DNA from: Neoechinorhynchus agilis
Lineage: Eukaryota > Acanthocephala
Assembly (NCBI GenBank): GCA_051530055.1
Contig: CM121342.1
Location: 13,144,001-13,208,000, forward strand
DNA length: 64,000 nucleotides
Direction of reading: 5' to 3'
Shown: positions 33,984-44,698 of the stretch, piece after piece
Position numbering within the stretch: position 1 is the first letter of the stretch
Layout of the letters: each line of letters begins with the position of its first letter
Notes under the pieces: model-generated
The model's database searches: none
Told to the model about the DNA's origin: nothing
The model's input: the letters and a program-made list of their open reading frames with translations, nothing else
Position numbers and translations under genes: made by a program

Positions 33984-35647
33984 TATGCATTAACAGGGTG
34001 TAGACCAAAACAATAATTCTAATCATGTACTCTTCGGTACTTAACATATCGACACTTTCTATCACATTTTTCACTAAGAATTTAAACTACAACGCCACTT
34101 AATACGAGTGTGCATGCTCGATAAAACATAATCACAATAAGCCGATAAGAACTACGAAATCGACATAAAATAAGGATATAATCAAATTCGCTTATTTTGC
34201 ATAGAATTTGTTATTGCTAACTCTGAACAATGCTGAAATCATATCGTTCAAGACTAGATGATGCGTTTGAATGGTATAATTTTTTGCATCTTCGTTAAAT
34301 TTAATAGCTTTCTCATTCTCCAAACAATAGAATAGGAAAGCTTCATTACTTGTTGTAGAGCAGCGCAAAAAACGAGATCTTAGTCCATATTTTTTGACCA
34401 TCTCCCTTCATTCGTGACTCATTTGCACCACAAGTAAGCCAAAATGCGTCCTCGCTCCTTTATTTATTAGTCCGAAGGAGACCGACAATGTACCCTAATG
34501 CATTATTACCTATTGGTTTTTCTATATAATTACCTGGAAAATGTTTTATGAATTGATATTCTGCTTTTTGTATTTTTTCTTTTAACAATTATCGAATTCC
34601 TTTCCTTAAATATTCACATTGTTTACTTGAACAACTGTAGAGTACTACTGATTCTCTGCTTAACGTTAAAAACCGACTAGATGACCGTATTTCACTAGGT
34701 CTGGATTACTGCGAAAAGGAATAAGATACAGTGATTTTATATTCAAGTTTGATCTCGTGCCACTAAAGGCAAATAAAATAATTTCGCGAACAGGAAGCTT
34801 GAAAATGAACACGAAATAGGAATAAATCCTTGAATCTATTGACAGATATCCCCAGAAGATTATCATTTTTAAACTAAAGAAATAATTTACATCATCATTT
34901 TGAAGTATCTTTCTTTTAAGATGTGAACTATTGAGACTAACATAAACGAGGCACGATCACCTCAGCCTACAATCTGATCCCAACAAAAATAATTAGATCT
35001 GATTTCATTTATGAAAACAGAGTTAGCTCTACAAAGGTAAAAGTTGATGGTTTGAATGCTTTGCTTCAACGAAATAGCTCCTAATGTTTTCATTTTCCAT
35101 TTGAAAGGATCGATATAGCTCGCTATTAAGTTCTTTTAGTGAACGACTTATCCCTACAATTTGATGTAGTAGATCACGAGAGCTATAGATGCTGAGTAAT
35201 GTTTATCGCATATTATAACAACACAGTCAGTCTATGGAGTACATTTGAACTCGATCAACTATCAATACATTTTCCTATAAAATCAAAAATGATCAATAGC
35301 CATTTACTATTACTTGGTATACTGCAAGATAAACATTGTTTCTTGTGGATTATTGCACGGAATCTCCCATGTTATTTCCCAATCTTGCGTCGTCTTATGT
35401 GTTTTATGCGATCATTCCACCTCTTAGCAGAAAAATCAGATTCTCGATAAATAACAAGACCCATCAAAAATACACGATTGATCTCATTACATTTGTTTGC
35501 TCCATGTAAAACAAGCTCCAAAACTCATTTGCGTAACAGGAATCCACGCGAAATGGGGCGCGAATGAGAAATTTTGCTTATCAAACTTCATTAATGTCCT
35601 CTATACCCTGATTTTATACTCTTCAGATATAAATATAAACGAGAAAT
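33984..35647. other. Intergenic region upstream of the hyccin gene
   Basis: Several short open frames on both strands, none recognised. No clear repeats seen. Confidence 0.35.
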
Positions 35648-38632
35648 ATGTATATGGAAGAGATTTGGACAAATGATTCCCATCCTGTAATACTCCGTTG
35701 GCTCACGGAATGCAAGGTTAGTCCATTGAAAATCTGTATTAGTATCGTAAAGCTAAAATGATTTCAAGGTTAAGGGTATAAAAGATGATTCGCATCTGAC
35801 TGAAAGTTTGATTACCGAACTATATGATTGTTTCGATACAAGTGATCTTAAGGTTTAGTCACTGAAATCTCAAGTTAATTGCGAAACTCAAATAACTCAA
35901 TAGCTTCTTCGTCTTATCAGCGCACAATTGTTCGAATCTTTCAAGGAAGCAACAGCTCAACCACTTGTTAGCCACATTTTCCCCTTGTACATGTATTCGT
36001 ACTTAAATTGGATCGAGCAGAATAAAGAAAAGGTTTTCTGAGAATTCTGAAATAGAAAACAAGCGACAAGATATCAACTCTTAGGAATTTATTGCTTGCC
36101 TAGAAACATTCTTGATTGGTGTCTACAATCTTGCACTCTCGACCGATATTTATGCCCAAATGGCGATACGAGTACCATTGGCCAATGTCCGAACACCGTT
36201 CAGCACTTCTACAGTCAGTATCCTGAATTTACGTTTTTGTATTTAATCATTCTAGCAGGAAATAACCACAATGATGTCCATACAACCTCCGCCCCCCAAT
36301 CACATACGGATCTGTACACAACATTTCGCGATGGTGTCAGTCGTTAATGTACGACGAATTGGCGATAATTCCGGTAACAGGTACATCATTTAAGGCAGAA
36401 ATAGATACGCTGAGCATTCTACTCTTATGCAGTGTTCATCGGTTTTAAAGATTGAGTTCAATAAAAGGCCCAGACGCGCTTTGTGCTTGGATTTTATTTC
36501 GGTAATTTCCACGCCGGAACCTTCGTGATTACAACTTTGACTACTAAAAATTGTGATATGAAAACGTTCTATTTCACAAACAAAACGATACTTTGCTTCA
36601 TTTTCTAAAGAGATAAAAAGTCGTTAAATTTAACATAGAAAAATTAAATGCAAGGATAAATAAAACGCGATTATACCATTTAACGTTAAGGCGGGTTTCA
36701 TTGAATAGTATTGGTAATTTTGTCCTTTAAATATTCTAGTAATTTCGGCAATTTTATAACCGATCGTTTTCTTAGAAATACAGTGTTTACCTTACTTCTT
36801 GCTCTGTATAATCAATTCGTTTCCGCTTGCAATTGCAACGTTTCGAGGAGATGTATATGCCAATTAAGTTACAAGTAAGTTAGAACGTTCTTTAAGTGCA
36901 CTATCGATTGTCTTGCATTTAGATTGGCGACTCAAGGATGTTCATTCGGACCAAAGGATCAGCAAAGACGTCTAGATAAAAGCGGAAATGTTGTTGGACG
37001 ACGAAAGCTCGTTGTGTCCGACTCACTATTCGTTCAACTACTTCACGCCTTACATTTTATCATGTAAGAATCCAAACTGAATTCATTTCTGAGTTGGTCG
37101 AATCGGGTTTAGATTTCATTAAAAAAATTTATTTATTAATGTAGCATTTATATTTACAATATTATGGAAAGCCTCTTTTCCCAACACCCTCATGTTTTAT
37201 TCCAGATTTATTATCGAACGGAAAATGGGTGTTTTATTTATTTATTACTTCAAATTTTCGACGCCTTGCGTCTTCGTCAGGAAACTTTTCTTCGGTTATC
37301 TGAAAAGGAATCAGGGGAGGGCATAAGGGGGATGAGCTGACGAAGACGCAAGGCGTCGAAAATTTGGAGCAATAAATAAATAAAACACCCATTTTCCGTT
37401 CGATAATAAATCTGGAATTTATATTTACACTTCAAACAATCATTAAGGAAATCATTCAAACGGACTTACAGGAGATTGGAATGGTTTCTATCTTAGGATG
37501 CGGTTCGTTTGTTCTATATATTATTTTTAGTTAAAACTGCAAAAAGCCCAAATGTTTGAAGATTGAATTGTTCATGTTTGCATCTGACGTAAAAATTAAA
37601 AGGATTTATTGGTTCCGATATTTCGGCACAATCTTGTGGCGAATAAAACACTTTAATCACCTTGATAAAGGCACAAGAGTGTGCCGAAATATCGGAACCA
37701 ATAAATCCTTTTAATTTTTACGTCAGATGAAAACATAAACCTAAATACTTTTAAACTGTATTGTTTCGGCCGAAGAATAAAAAGACAATTATAGTTTGTT
37801 GAAATGGAACCTATGGTTATTCTAATAACGTTACTAAGCCATAACCTCAAATTGTTTTTTCAATGACTCTACAATTTAGATACAATGATAAAAACATTGA
37901 TGATGCATTTAAAGCTGTAGTCGGCATTCTAAAACGAGCGGAAAATGAAGTTATGGTTGAGTCACTTTTGGTGAGGATCTTAATTTTTTTGCTTTTCTTA
38001 ACTTTCGATCAAAGTAGGTTGCAAGAGCAGTGAGGAGATGCTTCGAAGCATCCTCATCTGTAAATGAAAATGTCGTAGCGAATAGAATCTTCTTTAGTTA
38101 AGAATAAAAGGAGATTCTTCGCATAGAGACTGACGTCGAAGTTTTTAGCACCAGTTCACGACAGCCAAAAAGGCAACCTGCACTGAGTTTCAGCAAAACA
38201 ACAGCTATCAGTGGTCGTTATGCCACACAACAACGGCCGTCTTCGCCCGCGGTATCTAGTGAAGATGAAGGACGCGAAGCAAACAACCAAAATGAACCTT
38301 TGGCAAATTCCGTCCCGCAACCCAGTGCATTTATAGCTCATAAGTCTAGGCGGTCAAAGCAATCCTTTTTGTCCACACGTAGGAAAAGCAAATATATTTC
38401 GGAAGAGTCAGATCAGATTGAACTTAAAGATGATGCTCCCGGTCTATCTGCGGACGATAATGATGAAAGTGATGATGATTCACGGCTGTCCGTCACCAAC
38501 GTAGTTCGGTTGCCTTTTTTGAGGCAGAAACTGCCTACACGTACTGCTGGTACGCCCTTGATCCGGACGATAACAAAAAGGAGACGAACACTATACAGTG
38601 CACTAGCGAAGCTACACGGTGGTAAGAAATAA
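35648..38632 (+). CDS. Hyccin (FAM126)-like protein
   Basis: Hyccin family proteins join TTC7 in the PI4KIII-alpha complex at the plasma membrane. The ATG at 35648 and the following short exons (35648-35716, 35769-35853, 35905-36033, 36085 on) give a helical N-terminal domain. Cys-Leu-Glu-Thr-Phe-Leu-Ile-Gly-Val-Tyr-Asn-Leu near 36100 matches the family's Cys-Ile-Glu-Ala-Leu-Leu-Leu-Gly-Val-Tyr-Asn-Leu. Later pieces include Leu-Ser-Ile-Leu-Leu-Leu-Cys (about 36410), a Phe-Val-Gln-Leu-Leu-His-Ala-Leu-His-Phe-Ile stretch (about 37030) and Ala-Phe-Lys-Ala-Val-Val-Gly-Ile-Leu-Lys-Arg-Ala-Glu-Asn-Glu (about 37900). The last exon from about 38146 encodes a Ser-rich acidic tail ending at 38632. A 0.8-kb intron carries two foldback elements. 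Exon ends after 36200 are only partly resolved. Confidence 0.72.
37201..37416. mobile_element. Perfect foldback element with two divergent hammerhead cores
   Basis: The arms of about 80 bp are almost perfect inverted copies around a centre of about 55 bp. The right arm 37337-37361 (+) reads CTGACGA, GACGC-AAG-GCGTC, GAAA. The left arm carries the same on the minus strand (37280-37256). Both continue into a run of AATAAA repeats. The element lies in an intron of the hyccin-like gene. Confidence 0.75.
37554..37740. mobile_element. Foldback element with hammerhead-like cores
   Basis: The arms share TTTTACGTCAGATG, AATCCTTTTAATTTT and a GGTTCCGATATTTCGGCACA block. The right arm 37661-37689 (+) has a near-CUGANGA box, GGCACA/TGTGCC stem, GAAA, then AATAAA. 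The outer end shows TTTGAAGATTGAATTGTTCATG. It lies in the same hyccin-like intron as the 37201 element. Confidence 0.65.
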
Positions 38633-39606
38633 ATTTGTTGTTCTTTTTATCTAAAGTTATTAAACCTGTGGACTTAACGCTCCGCTTGACAGCCGTAAAG
38701 CCATTCGATACTATGTCACTTTAAATTAATTTCAAACTTGTTCAAAACAGTACGAAAAGCATAGGAGCTTGCTTAGTTTTAAAAATGCGATTTTGTTATT
38801 CAGATCATATACAGAAAATAATTTCTGCTCACTTGATTGAGAGAAAATGCTAATAGATTATAAAATCATTGAAAATCAGCACATTTCAATTCATAGCCGT
38901 TATCAAGGACTGAGGCTCAAATCGCTTCCTTGAATCTATAAAAAAAGAACTTTTCAGAAGAAACCTTGTGAGTTCGCTGATGTCAATGACTGTACTCACT
39001 TAAAAATACAAAGAAATGCTACGAACGATACATGAAGTCCGTTTGTCCCCAACTGAACAATCAATATACAGATTGGTTTAAGATTTGCCGCAAACCATTC
39101 TGTGGAGCGAAGTTCGGAAACTAGGAAAACTATTATTACGCCAACAAAATACTACTCCAAACCCAATAAGTTCTCTTTTTAAACAATAATCTGAATTCTA
39201 ACTTTTTGATCACTTGCATTTTAGTTTAAAGTGTTCAAAAAATCCGTAAACGTAGTGAGGTTCTCTTCGCTTCTACTTGACATTAAAATGAACTGGCACA
39301 AAATATTAAAGAAAAATCTGAGTTTAAAAACATTGGATTTAATTTGTCTTTAATATCGGTATAAAATCACAACATTTAAGTTAAGAAGACCCTTCTGCTA
39401 ATAAGCGGAACGAGATTCGCTCACATCAAGGGAAAGTATCGATGTCAACCCAACAACCTTGGCTATTCGCCTGCACTATTTGAAAAATCGCTAGATTATC
39501 AAGGATATTAATACTTACTAGGCGCATGTGGATTTGTAAAACAATCTCAATGCTCGTTTAAATTCCTACTGTCTCAGTTTCCAAAGGAACAGATCTGGAG
39601 AGTAAC

Positions 39607-39643
<37 letters not shown>

Positions 39644-40102
39644 GAGTCCATCATTGTTTCTTTACTGAGTGATTCAATTGACGGTTTCATAATTTCTTCG
39701 ACCGATCAAAACAATACGGGGAATCACGGGACTTCTGTGGAGTATTTTAACGCTGAACACTGTAGCAATAGTTTATCTTCTATTTGTGTGAATTCTGTGT
39801 GGATAATTTAAATGGCTTTAGAGCTATTTGACAATGGCTTATTAGTTCCCGTCTCTATTGATATGAACATATTTTTGGTGAATTAAAGAATTTTTATATT
39901 TATCAATTATATTTTTCACTTCCTGATCACTGATACTTGTTCTTATTAGAATTAAAAAACTGTGCACTTCTAAATGCCTAATCTCTTGCGATGTCTACCG
40001 CAAAATCATTTCTTTATTTTTAACTTTTTCGTGTTCGTATTATCGATAATGTAAAATCTATTTCTGGCTAGGACGGTACGATGCTTTCTAAAGTATAAAA
40101 GT
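38633..40102. other. Intergenic stretch with one unassigned open segment
   Basis: An ATG-poor open segment of about 90 codons lies at roughly 39523-39811 (+), preceded by a possible splice acceptor (TACTTACTAG). It encodes an acidic, Ser-rich sequence that I do not recognise. The rest is AT-rich and featureless. Confidence 0.3.
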
Positions 40103-40255
40103 TTTTGTTGAGAACATAGAGATTAATTAAATTAATTCCATCATTCGTCCGTCTCGTCGGAGCGGATTAAACACTTTAACAACTTGAAGAAGTCCGACTA
40201 GACGGACGAACTTTTGAATTAATTTAATTAATCTCTATTTTCGCAATCAACAAAA
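40103..40255. mobile_element. Foldback element with degenerate hammerhead-like core
   Basis: ATAGAGATTAATTAAATTAATT in the left arm is the inverse of AATTAATTTAATTAATCTCTAT in the right arm. The right arm 40183-40211 (+) has the core order with a GTCCG/CGGAC stem but degenerate flanking boxes. CATGAACAA follows at about 40266. Confidence 0.55.
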
Positions 40256-40349
40256 AAATATACCCATGAACAACTTCTAAGGTTCGTGAATCGTTTCTCA
40301 AAGACGATTTGATGGCGTCAGGAAGGACATCCGACTTTAAATCTCAATT

Positions 40350-40977
40350 GCTTTAGTCATATATTTGCGATTTGGTTCATTCAATTCGATCTGATGTGCA
40401 ATTATAATCGGGTTCAAAAAGTAAACGAGGTCGATAGCGTTCTTGTACATCCAATTGACTCTACTGATCCTCTGGAATTATGTCCAATAACCCGATCAAA
40501 CGGTCTCACCTTCTTCATATATCATAAACTTAAATACACTCTTCAGTCTGGCGAGTTGCGACCTGTTCAATATCCCGATACACTGAGAGACCAGCAGTAT
40601 CTCAATACTTACAGTCTGAACAGAATTTGAATTGAGGCGGTGAATCTAAGGACCGAATCAAATGGATGTCAAAATACCCACCTTCCTAAGTCGCCTTAGG
40701 GTAAGAGCACAGGCTCCTTTGTTCGTTTTTCAAATACTCTGTGTCATCTTAAGCTGTATTAACGATTATTGGTACTATAGTCTTCTAACGCTCAGTCCAC
40801 TCATCGTTTTCGAAAATATTCTTGTCGTCGAACAAAAGAGAAACATGTCTCGGATTAGGTCAATGGGAAACAAACCGTTCATGCTGCTCGTTTATAGAGA
40901 CCGAAAGTGGAAAACGGTGTCCAGCTTAATTTTAGATTTTCATTCAGTTGCGGGAAAATTGATGAAAAAGTGAACAC
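40350..40977 (+). pseudogene. Truncated P5A-type ATPase (ATP13A1-like) pseudogene
   Basis: P5A ATPases are ER pumps that remove misinserted transmembrane helices. The first block (40394-40630) matches the N-terminal region up to the Leu-Lys-Tyr-Thr-Leu strand. An in-frame TGA and a +1 shift follow at about 40628-40662. The next block (40662-40920) strongly matches the region around Ala-Pro-Leu-Phe-Val-Phe-Gln...Asp-Tyr-Trp-Tyr-Tyr-Ser-Leu, Arg-Asn-Met-Ser-Arg-Ile-Arg, Met-Gly-Asn-Lys-Pro-Phe-Met and Tyr-Arg-Asp-Arg-Lys-Trp. Similarity then fades and the frame stops at 40971. The phosphorylation, ATP-binding and most membrane parts (over 900 residues) are absent. No introns separate the blocks, unlike local genes, so a decayed or processed copy is likely. 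Confidence 0.8.
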
Positions 40978-41079
40978 TTTTCTCTAAGGAAGTGTGGAAA
41001 CCAAAGTTTTTAGAAAATCGTAGATTCTCATCAGATATAGCCCTAATGAATAATTCTTTTACGTTTTGCCTTCGTGTAA

Positions 41080-41230
41080 TATTAAGAGTTATATCATAGA
41101 GAATTGTCGTCGGAGTGAATTTGATTTGAGTTTGGCGATGTTTTTTCCCCGGATTGTTGTTGGTATTGATCATTTATTTAAAATATTTCGTGAGCTTTTT
41201 GCTTACCTCTTCAGTTAGATCTACAAATTA
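41080..41230 (-). mobile_element. Relative of the 30483 element, with hammerhead core
   Basis: 41080-41180 aligns with 30460-30520 (GTGAATTTGATT..., CCCCGG). On the minus strand 41214-41186 reads CTGAAGA, a 6-bp stem with one mismatch around AAAAA, then GAAA and TATTT. The same loop and flanks as the 30547 core show common descent. Confidence 0.6.
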
Positions 41231-41538
41231 GGTTAAAGTCAACATTGGACTATAGGCTCGGATCCGCGGGTGCCAAACTCGAATAAGTAGTTATGTTCTT
41301 CAAAAGATGTGACCCATTTCAACGTTTGTCATTGGACATTTAAGAAACGATTTTAAGGAACGAAAAGTATTTTTGCATATTTTGCTAGGAGAAAGCGACA
41401 TTTTTAAAAGATCGTGTACCATATTCATTTTTCTGAAGATGGATATAATGGAAGATCTTTTTATGTTTTCTCCCCTTTAGGACTGAAGACGTGCTTAATT
41501 TTCATTAAATTCTAAATTCTTATAAGATTATCGTTTTT

Positions 41539-41646
41539 CTCAATGTGTGGCCTTTTTATCACACGACTGATAATTTTTGAGCAGACCGGTGGCTGTGTGC
41601 CCAAGGAAAATTATCAGCCGTGTGATAGAAGGCCACACATTGATAT
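41539..41646. repeat. Long inverted repeat (foldback)
   Basis: TCAATGTGTGGCCTTTTTAT is the inverse of ATAGAAGGCCACACATTGA, and CACACGACTGATAATTTTT pairs with AAAATTATCAGCCGTGTG. The arms are about 38 bp with a 28-bp loop. No hammerhead boxes are present, so this is a different family. Confidence 0.7.
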
Positions 41647-42499
41647 AAGTTACCTGCTGGCCAATCTTTATAAAAATTATCGTTTTTATCGAATAAAAGC
41701 ATATTTCTTTCGGCCTCTTGATAGGAGTGTTAGAATCCACCATCAAATCATAATCTTGCAAATCAACGCTAAACAAACTTCGAGAATAATATTCAAGGCG
41801 TGATTTTAATCGTTCATTGGCCTCGGAATGCATAACCTTTCCGGAATTAAACGTAGCGAAAAACATTTCAATTTATATCGTTTTAATTCAGTCCTTTTAG
41901 CATCAATTAGTTTACTATCGAATATCGCGAACCTTCGGACTGGGCCGTATAGGCTCATAATGATAAAGATAGAAAATGGTGAGTCCACGTTCGCCAAATT
42001 TCGCTTTTCTAAAACGACATATATTCGATACATACTTTTAAAAGATATTAAAACCATAATTTTCTTGTTTCCGAAGTTTAAACCCGAAGGACTCAAGCTC
42101 TCCCATCGTGCAAAACTGGGTTGGGATCAGGTGTCCAGTGCCACTTCCGACATTTTACAAACTGTAAACCAAACCAAAATGCTTTTTGATGACTGCAAAG
42201 ATCGAAAATTCCATCTCATTTCGGCGTATAGAAGCTTTTAACGAGATTTTTCGAGAATGTCTTATTAATCCATCACAACAGAAAACAATGATCACTTGCA
42301 AAATGCGGAGGAAAATGTAATATTGTTCTTTATCCGCTGTCCGTATATTTAGTTACTCATTGAAGCAGTCGAAAAACGCAAAGCAGATTATTTGTTATTG
42401 AGAAATTGAACTACAGTGTTGGAAACGGTCAAAAATTCAGAAACGTGGCTTTCGTCGTTTTGAGCAAGAAGCATTTATTTTTAACGAGCGTTGCATAAA
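41647..42499. other. Unassigned stretch with overlapping open frames
   Basis: A 137-codon frame at 41828-42241 (+), ending in a hydrophilic helix-like stretch, overlaps opposite-strand frames at 42096-41806 and 41866-41540. One of them may be a real exon. I recognise none. Confidence 0.25.
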
Positions 42500-43749
42500 A
42501 TGAGCTTAAGTAACCTGCAACCATTAGAAAAGTTATCCGATTAGTTATATATTTTTCTTCAAAAAGGTGCAATCGACTGATTGAATTTCATTTTGGCGCA
42601 ACCGAGATAATAAAAGCACACTAACGCTCTTGTTTTTCGTTGGTATAGAATCGTACGAACTGGACAAGGTGATCAAAGGCCATTACTCATGGCAAGAAGG
42701 TTAATTTCGATTCTATTTTATTCATACCTTTGCCCAATCGAGTACAGACTATAAGTGGATGATGCCAAGATATTTGTCTGAGGATATTGCTAGGTACATA
42801 TTCTTCAGAATGGACGATGATAAATCACTTTTGTTTATAACATGGATTCCCGACAAAGTAAAAGTGAGTCTAGCGTCAGTGTCTTTTTTAACAAGCCCAA
42901 TGCCTTTTTCTAATGAGGTTCGAGAACGTATGATATATGCATCAAGTAAAACCGATATTCGAAATATTTTCGGATCGTCATCAATAGTCGATCAATTTTT
43001 ACTAAACTCAAAAGTATTCATTTCTCATTTTACTAAAGGTTGTGATTTTTCCAAATAAGGATCAAATTCCTTCAATCGATCAATTGATGAAAAAATACGA
43101 TTTGAAACATGAGTTAAAAACACCCGTTGTTAGCCTAGACTCTAGGTCATCCAGACTGTCAGCAGCTGAATTACTTGGCTCGGCATACATGAATAGATCT
43201 CCCGGCGGTTCCATGCAATTCCATCTAGATGACCGACTCATAAATGCGCTTCGAATGTTCAAATCATCTAGCACAAATGCAATCACAATGTCGATTGACG
43301 CAAATACAGAGTGCGTGATTCTAAAGTGGACAAGTGCTTCAGGTCACCAAGGACTAGCTGAAATATGCAAACAAATCCATGTATCCGAACACGAAGGTCA
43401 ATATCATTTGGTCCGTTTATTGGAATACAAAAAGATTGTTTTTATTTACTCAGTGCCAGCGGTTGCTAGTGCACATGTCAAAGATCGAATGCTTTGCTCA
43501 AGTGCTTTGAATTCTACGCTTGAGCAAATAAAGAAGCTCGGGATCGATGTAAACCAAAAGGTATAAAAACTAAAGGCGTTTTCAGGTACACTCCAAGTTA
43601 ACATCGATTAATAGATCGAAGTATCATCAAAGGACGAGCTTGTTAACACATTGATGGATCTTTGGAAAGAGCGACCAGAATCTCTGAGTCCACTCACAAA
43701 GTTCAATAGACCAATGGCCAGGGGAAGGACAAGGAATTCAGATGTTTAG
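42500..43749 (+). CDS. Twinfilin
   Basis: Twinfilin binds actin monomers and capping protein through two ADF-homology domains. The N-terminal exons (about 42500-42705, boundaries uncertain) and the exon from 42751 encode ADF-H 1, with His-Tyr-Ser-Trp-Gln-Glu-Asp-Tyr joined across an intron and Phe-Ile-Thr-Trp-Ile-Pro-Asp-Lys-Val in place of the family's Ala-Trp-Ser-Pro-Asp. A 49-nt intron (about 43012-43060) leads to the linker and ADF-H 2, with Val-Phe-Ile-Tyr-Ser-Val-Pro and Val-Lys-Asp-Arg-Met-Leu-Cys-Ser-Ser-Ala matching Val-Phe-Ile-Tyr-Ser-Met-Pro and Lys-Glu-Arg-Met-Leu-Tyr-Ser-Ser. A last intron at about 43562-43614 precedes Ile-Glu-Val-Ser-Ser-Lys-Asp-Glu and a short basic tail (Lys-Phe-Asn-Arg-Pro-Met-Ala-Arg-Gly-Arg) ending at 43749. 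The first exon is the weakest part. Confidence 0.85.
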
Positions 43750-43978
43750 TGTGATCACAATCGAGACTAAATTTGCACTTAAAACGAGTTCACCCTAGTC
43801 TACTGGTGTCATATAAAAAGTAAAACTAAGATTGAAGAACAAATCATTCACACGCTTTAGATAAACACCCACCAATTGGAAAGTTTATTTATAGCAATAC
43901 GTTCATTTGTTGCGATTAAAAAAATCTAGATATTTCTTTAATTGCTTATTAGAAGATAGAATTTTTTTATTAAAGGCG

Positions 43979-44006
43979 TTTCGAACCTCGTCGGGTTCAT
44001 CATGAG
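43979..44006 (-). ncRNA. Hammerhead-like motif (degenerate), partner of the 33943 motif
   Basis: The minus strand has the same GAACC-CGACGA-GGTTC hairpin and GAAACG as 33943-33972, with AATAAA following. The first conserved box is degenerate. It flanks the Penelope-like fragment that starts about 130 bases on. Confidence 0.55.
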
Positions 44007-44139
44007 CCGTAGCTCTGGAGAAACAAGATTACAATCAGACAATGGGTGCAAAACTATCGGGCACGGATACCTTCACTGAAGAAGACAAATCGTCTGCAAA
44101 AAAAACCGAGTAACAAGCTAATAAAACTGTTGAAGCAAT

Positions 44140-44600
44140 GCAAAGAGAGTGGATGACTAAGCCAGGAAATATATAAAAAGATATATCCAAGTGATCCAAG
44201 AATTTCGAAAATGTATCATCTGCCAAAGAACAAAGAATGGTGCCCTCTGAGACCAATCGTGTCAATGAATTGCAGTTTCAATTACAATTTGGGAAAGTTC
44301 TTGGTTAAGTGCTTTCAGTCCGATCGCTCGATTGGGTCGGATATAGTGCTATTTTTTAAAGGCCAGTCCTATCGCCCAATCCGGGCAGTGCCTTCTTTTC
44401 AACATGTTCTTGATATTCTCGATCTCGTGGTTTCTCTCATGATCTCGATTGGGTCGGATATAGTGCTATTTTTTAAAGGCCAGTCCTATCGCCCAATCCG
44501 GGCAGTGCCTTCTTTTCAACATGTTCTTGATATTCTCGATCTCGTGGTTTCTCTCATGATCAATATTGTTGACTTTGAAAGCTTTCCGGAATAAAAATTG
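44140..44600 (+). mobile_element. Penelope-like reverse-transcriptase fragment with internal tandem duplication
   Basis: The frame near 44211-44300 reads Leu-Pro-Lys-Asn-Lys-Glu-Trp, then Pro-Leu-Arg-Pro-Ile-Val-Ser and Tyr-Asn-Leu-Gly-Lys-Phe-Leu. This is the conserved block ahead of the palm in Penelope-type reverse transcriptases (Leu-Pro-Lys-x-His...Pro-Leu-Arg-Pro-Ile-Val-Ser...Tyr-Asn-Leu-Ala-Lys-Phe-Leu). It is a short fossil fragment with hammerhead-like motifs on either side. Confidence 0.65.
44328..44561 (+). repeat. Exact tandem duplication, 2 x 117 bp
   Basis: 44328-44444 is repeated base for base at 44445-44561. The unit length is a multiple of three, so the reading frame stays open through both copies. 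Confidence 0.95.
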
Positions 44601-44698
44601 TGCTGCACTTATTTTGAACGTATTGATTGAAAAAACAGAACAGGAAGGAAGGACTACATAGGCTTACAGAAAGTCAACTGAAAGAAACAATTTGGTTC

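Noticed and set aside
37201-37416. CRISPR-like or transcription-terminator reading of the long palindromes
   Set aside because: The host is an animal, the palindromes are dispersed rather than arrayed with spacers, and the hammerhead core explains the hairpins better.
44070-44102. A further hammerhead core (CTGAAGAAGAC...GTCT)
   Set aside because: The stem is only 3-4 bp and the GAAA box is not intact; this is likely chance.
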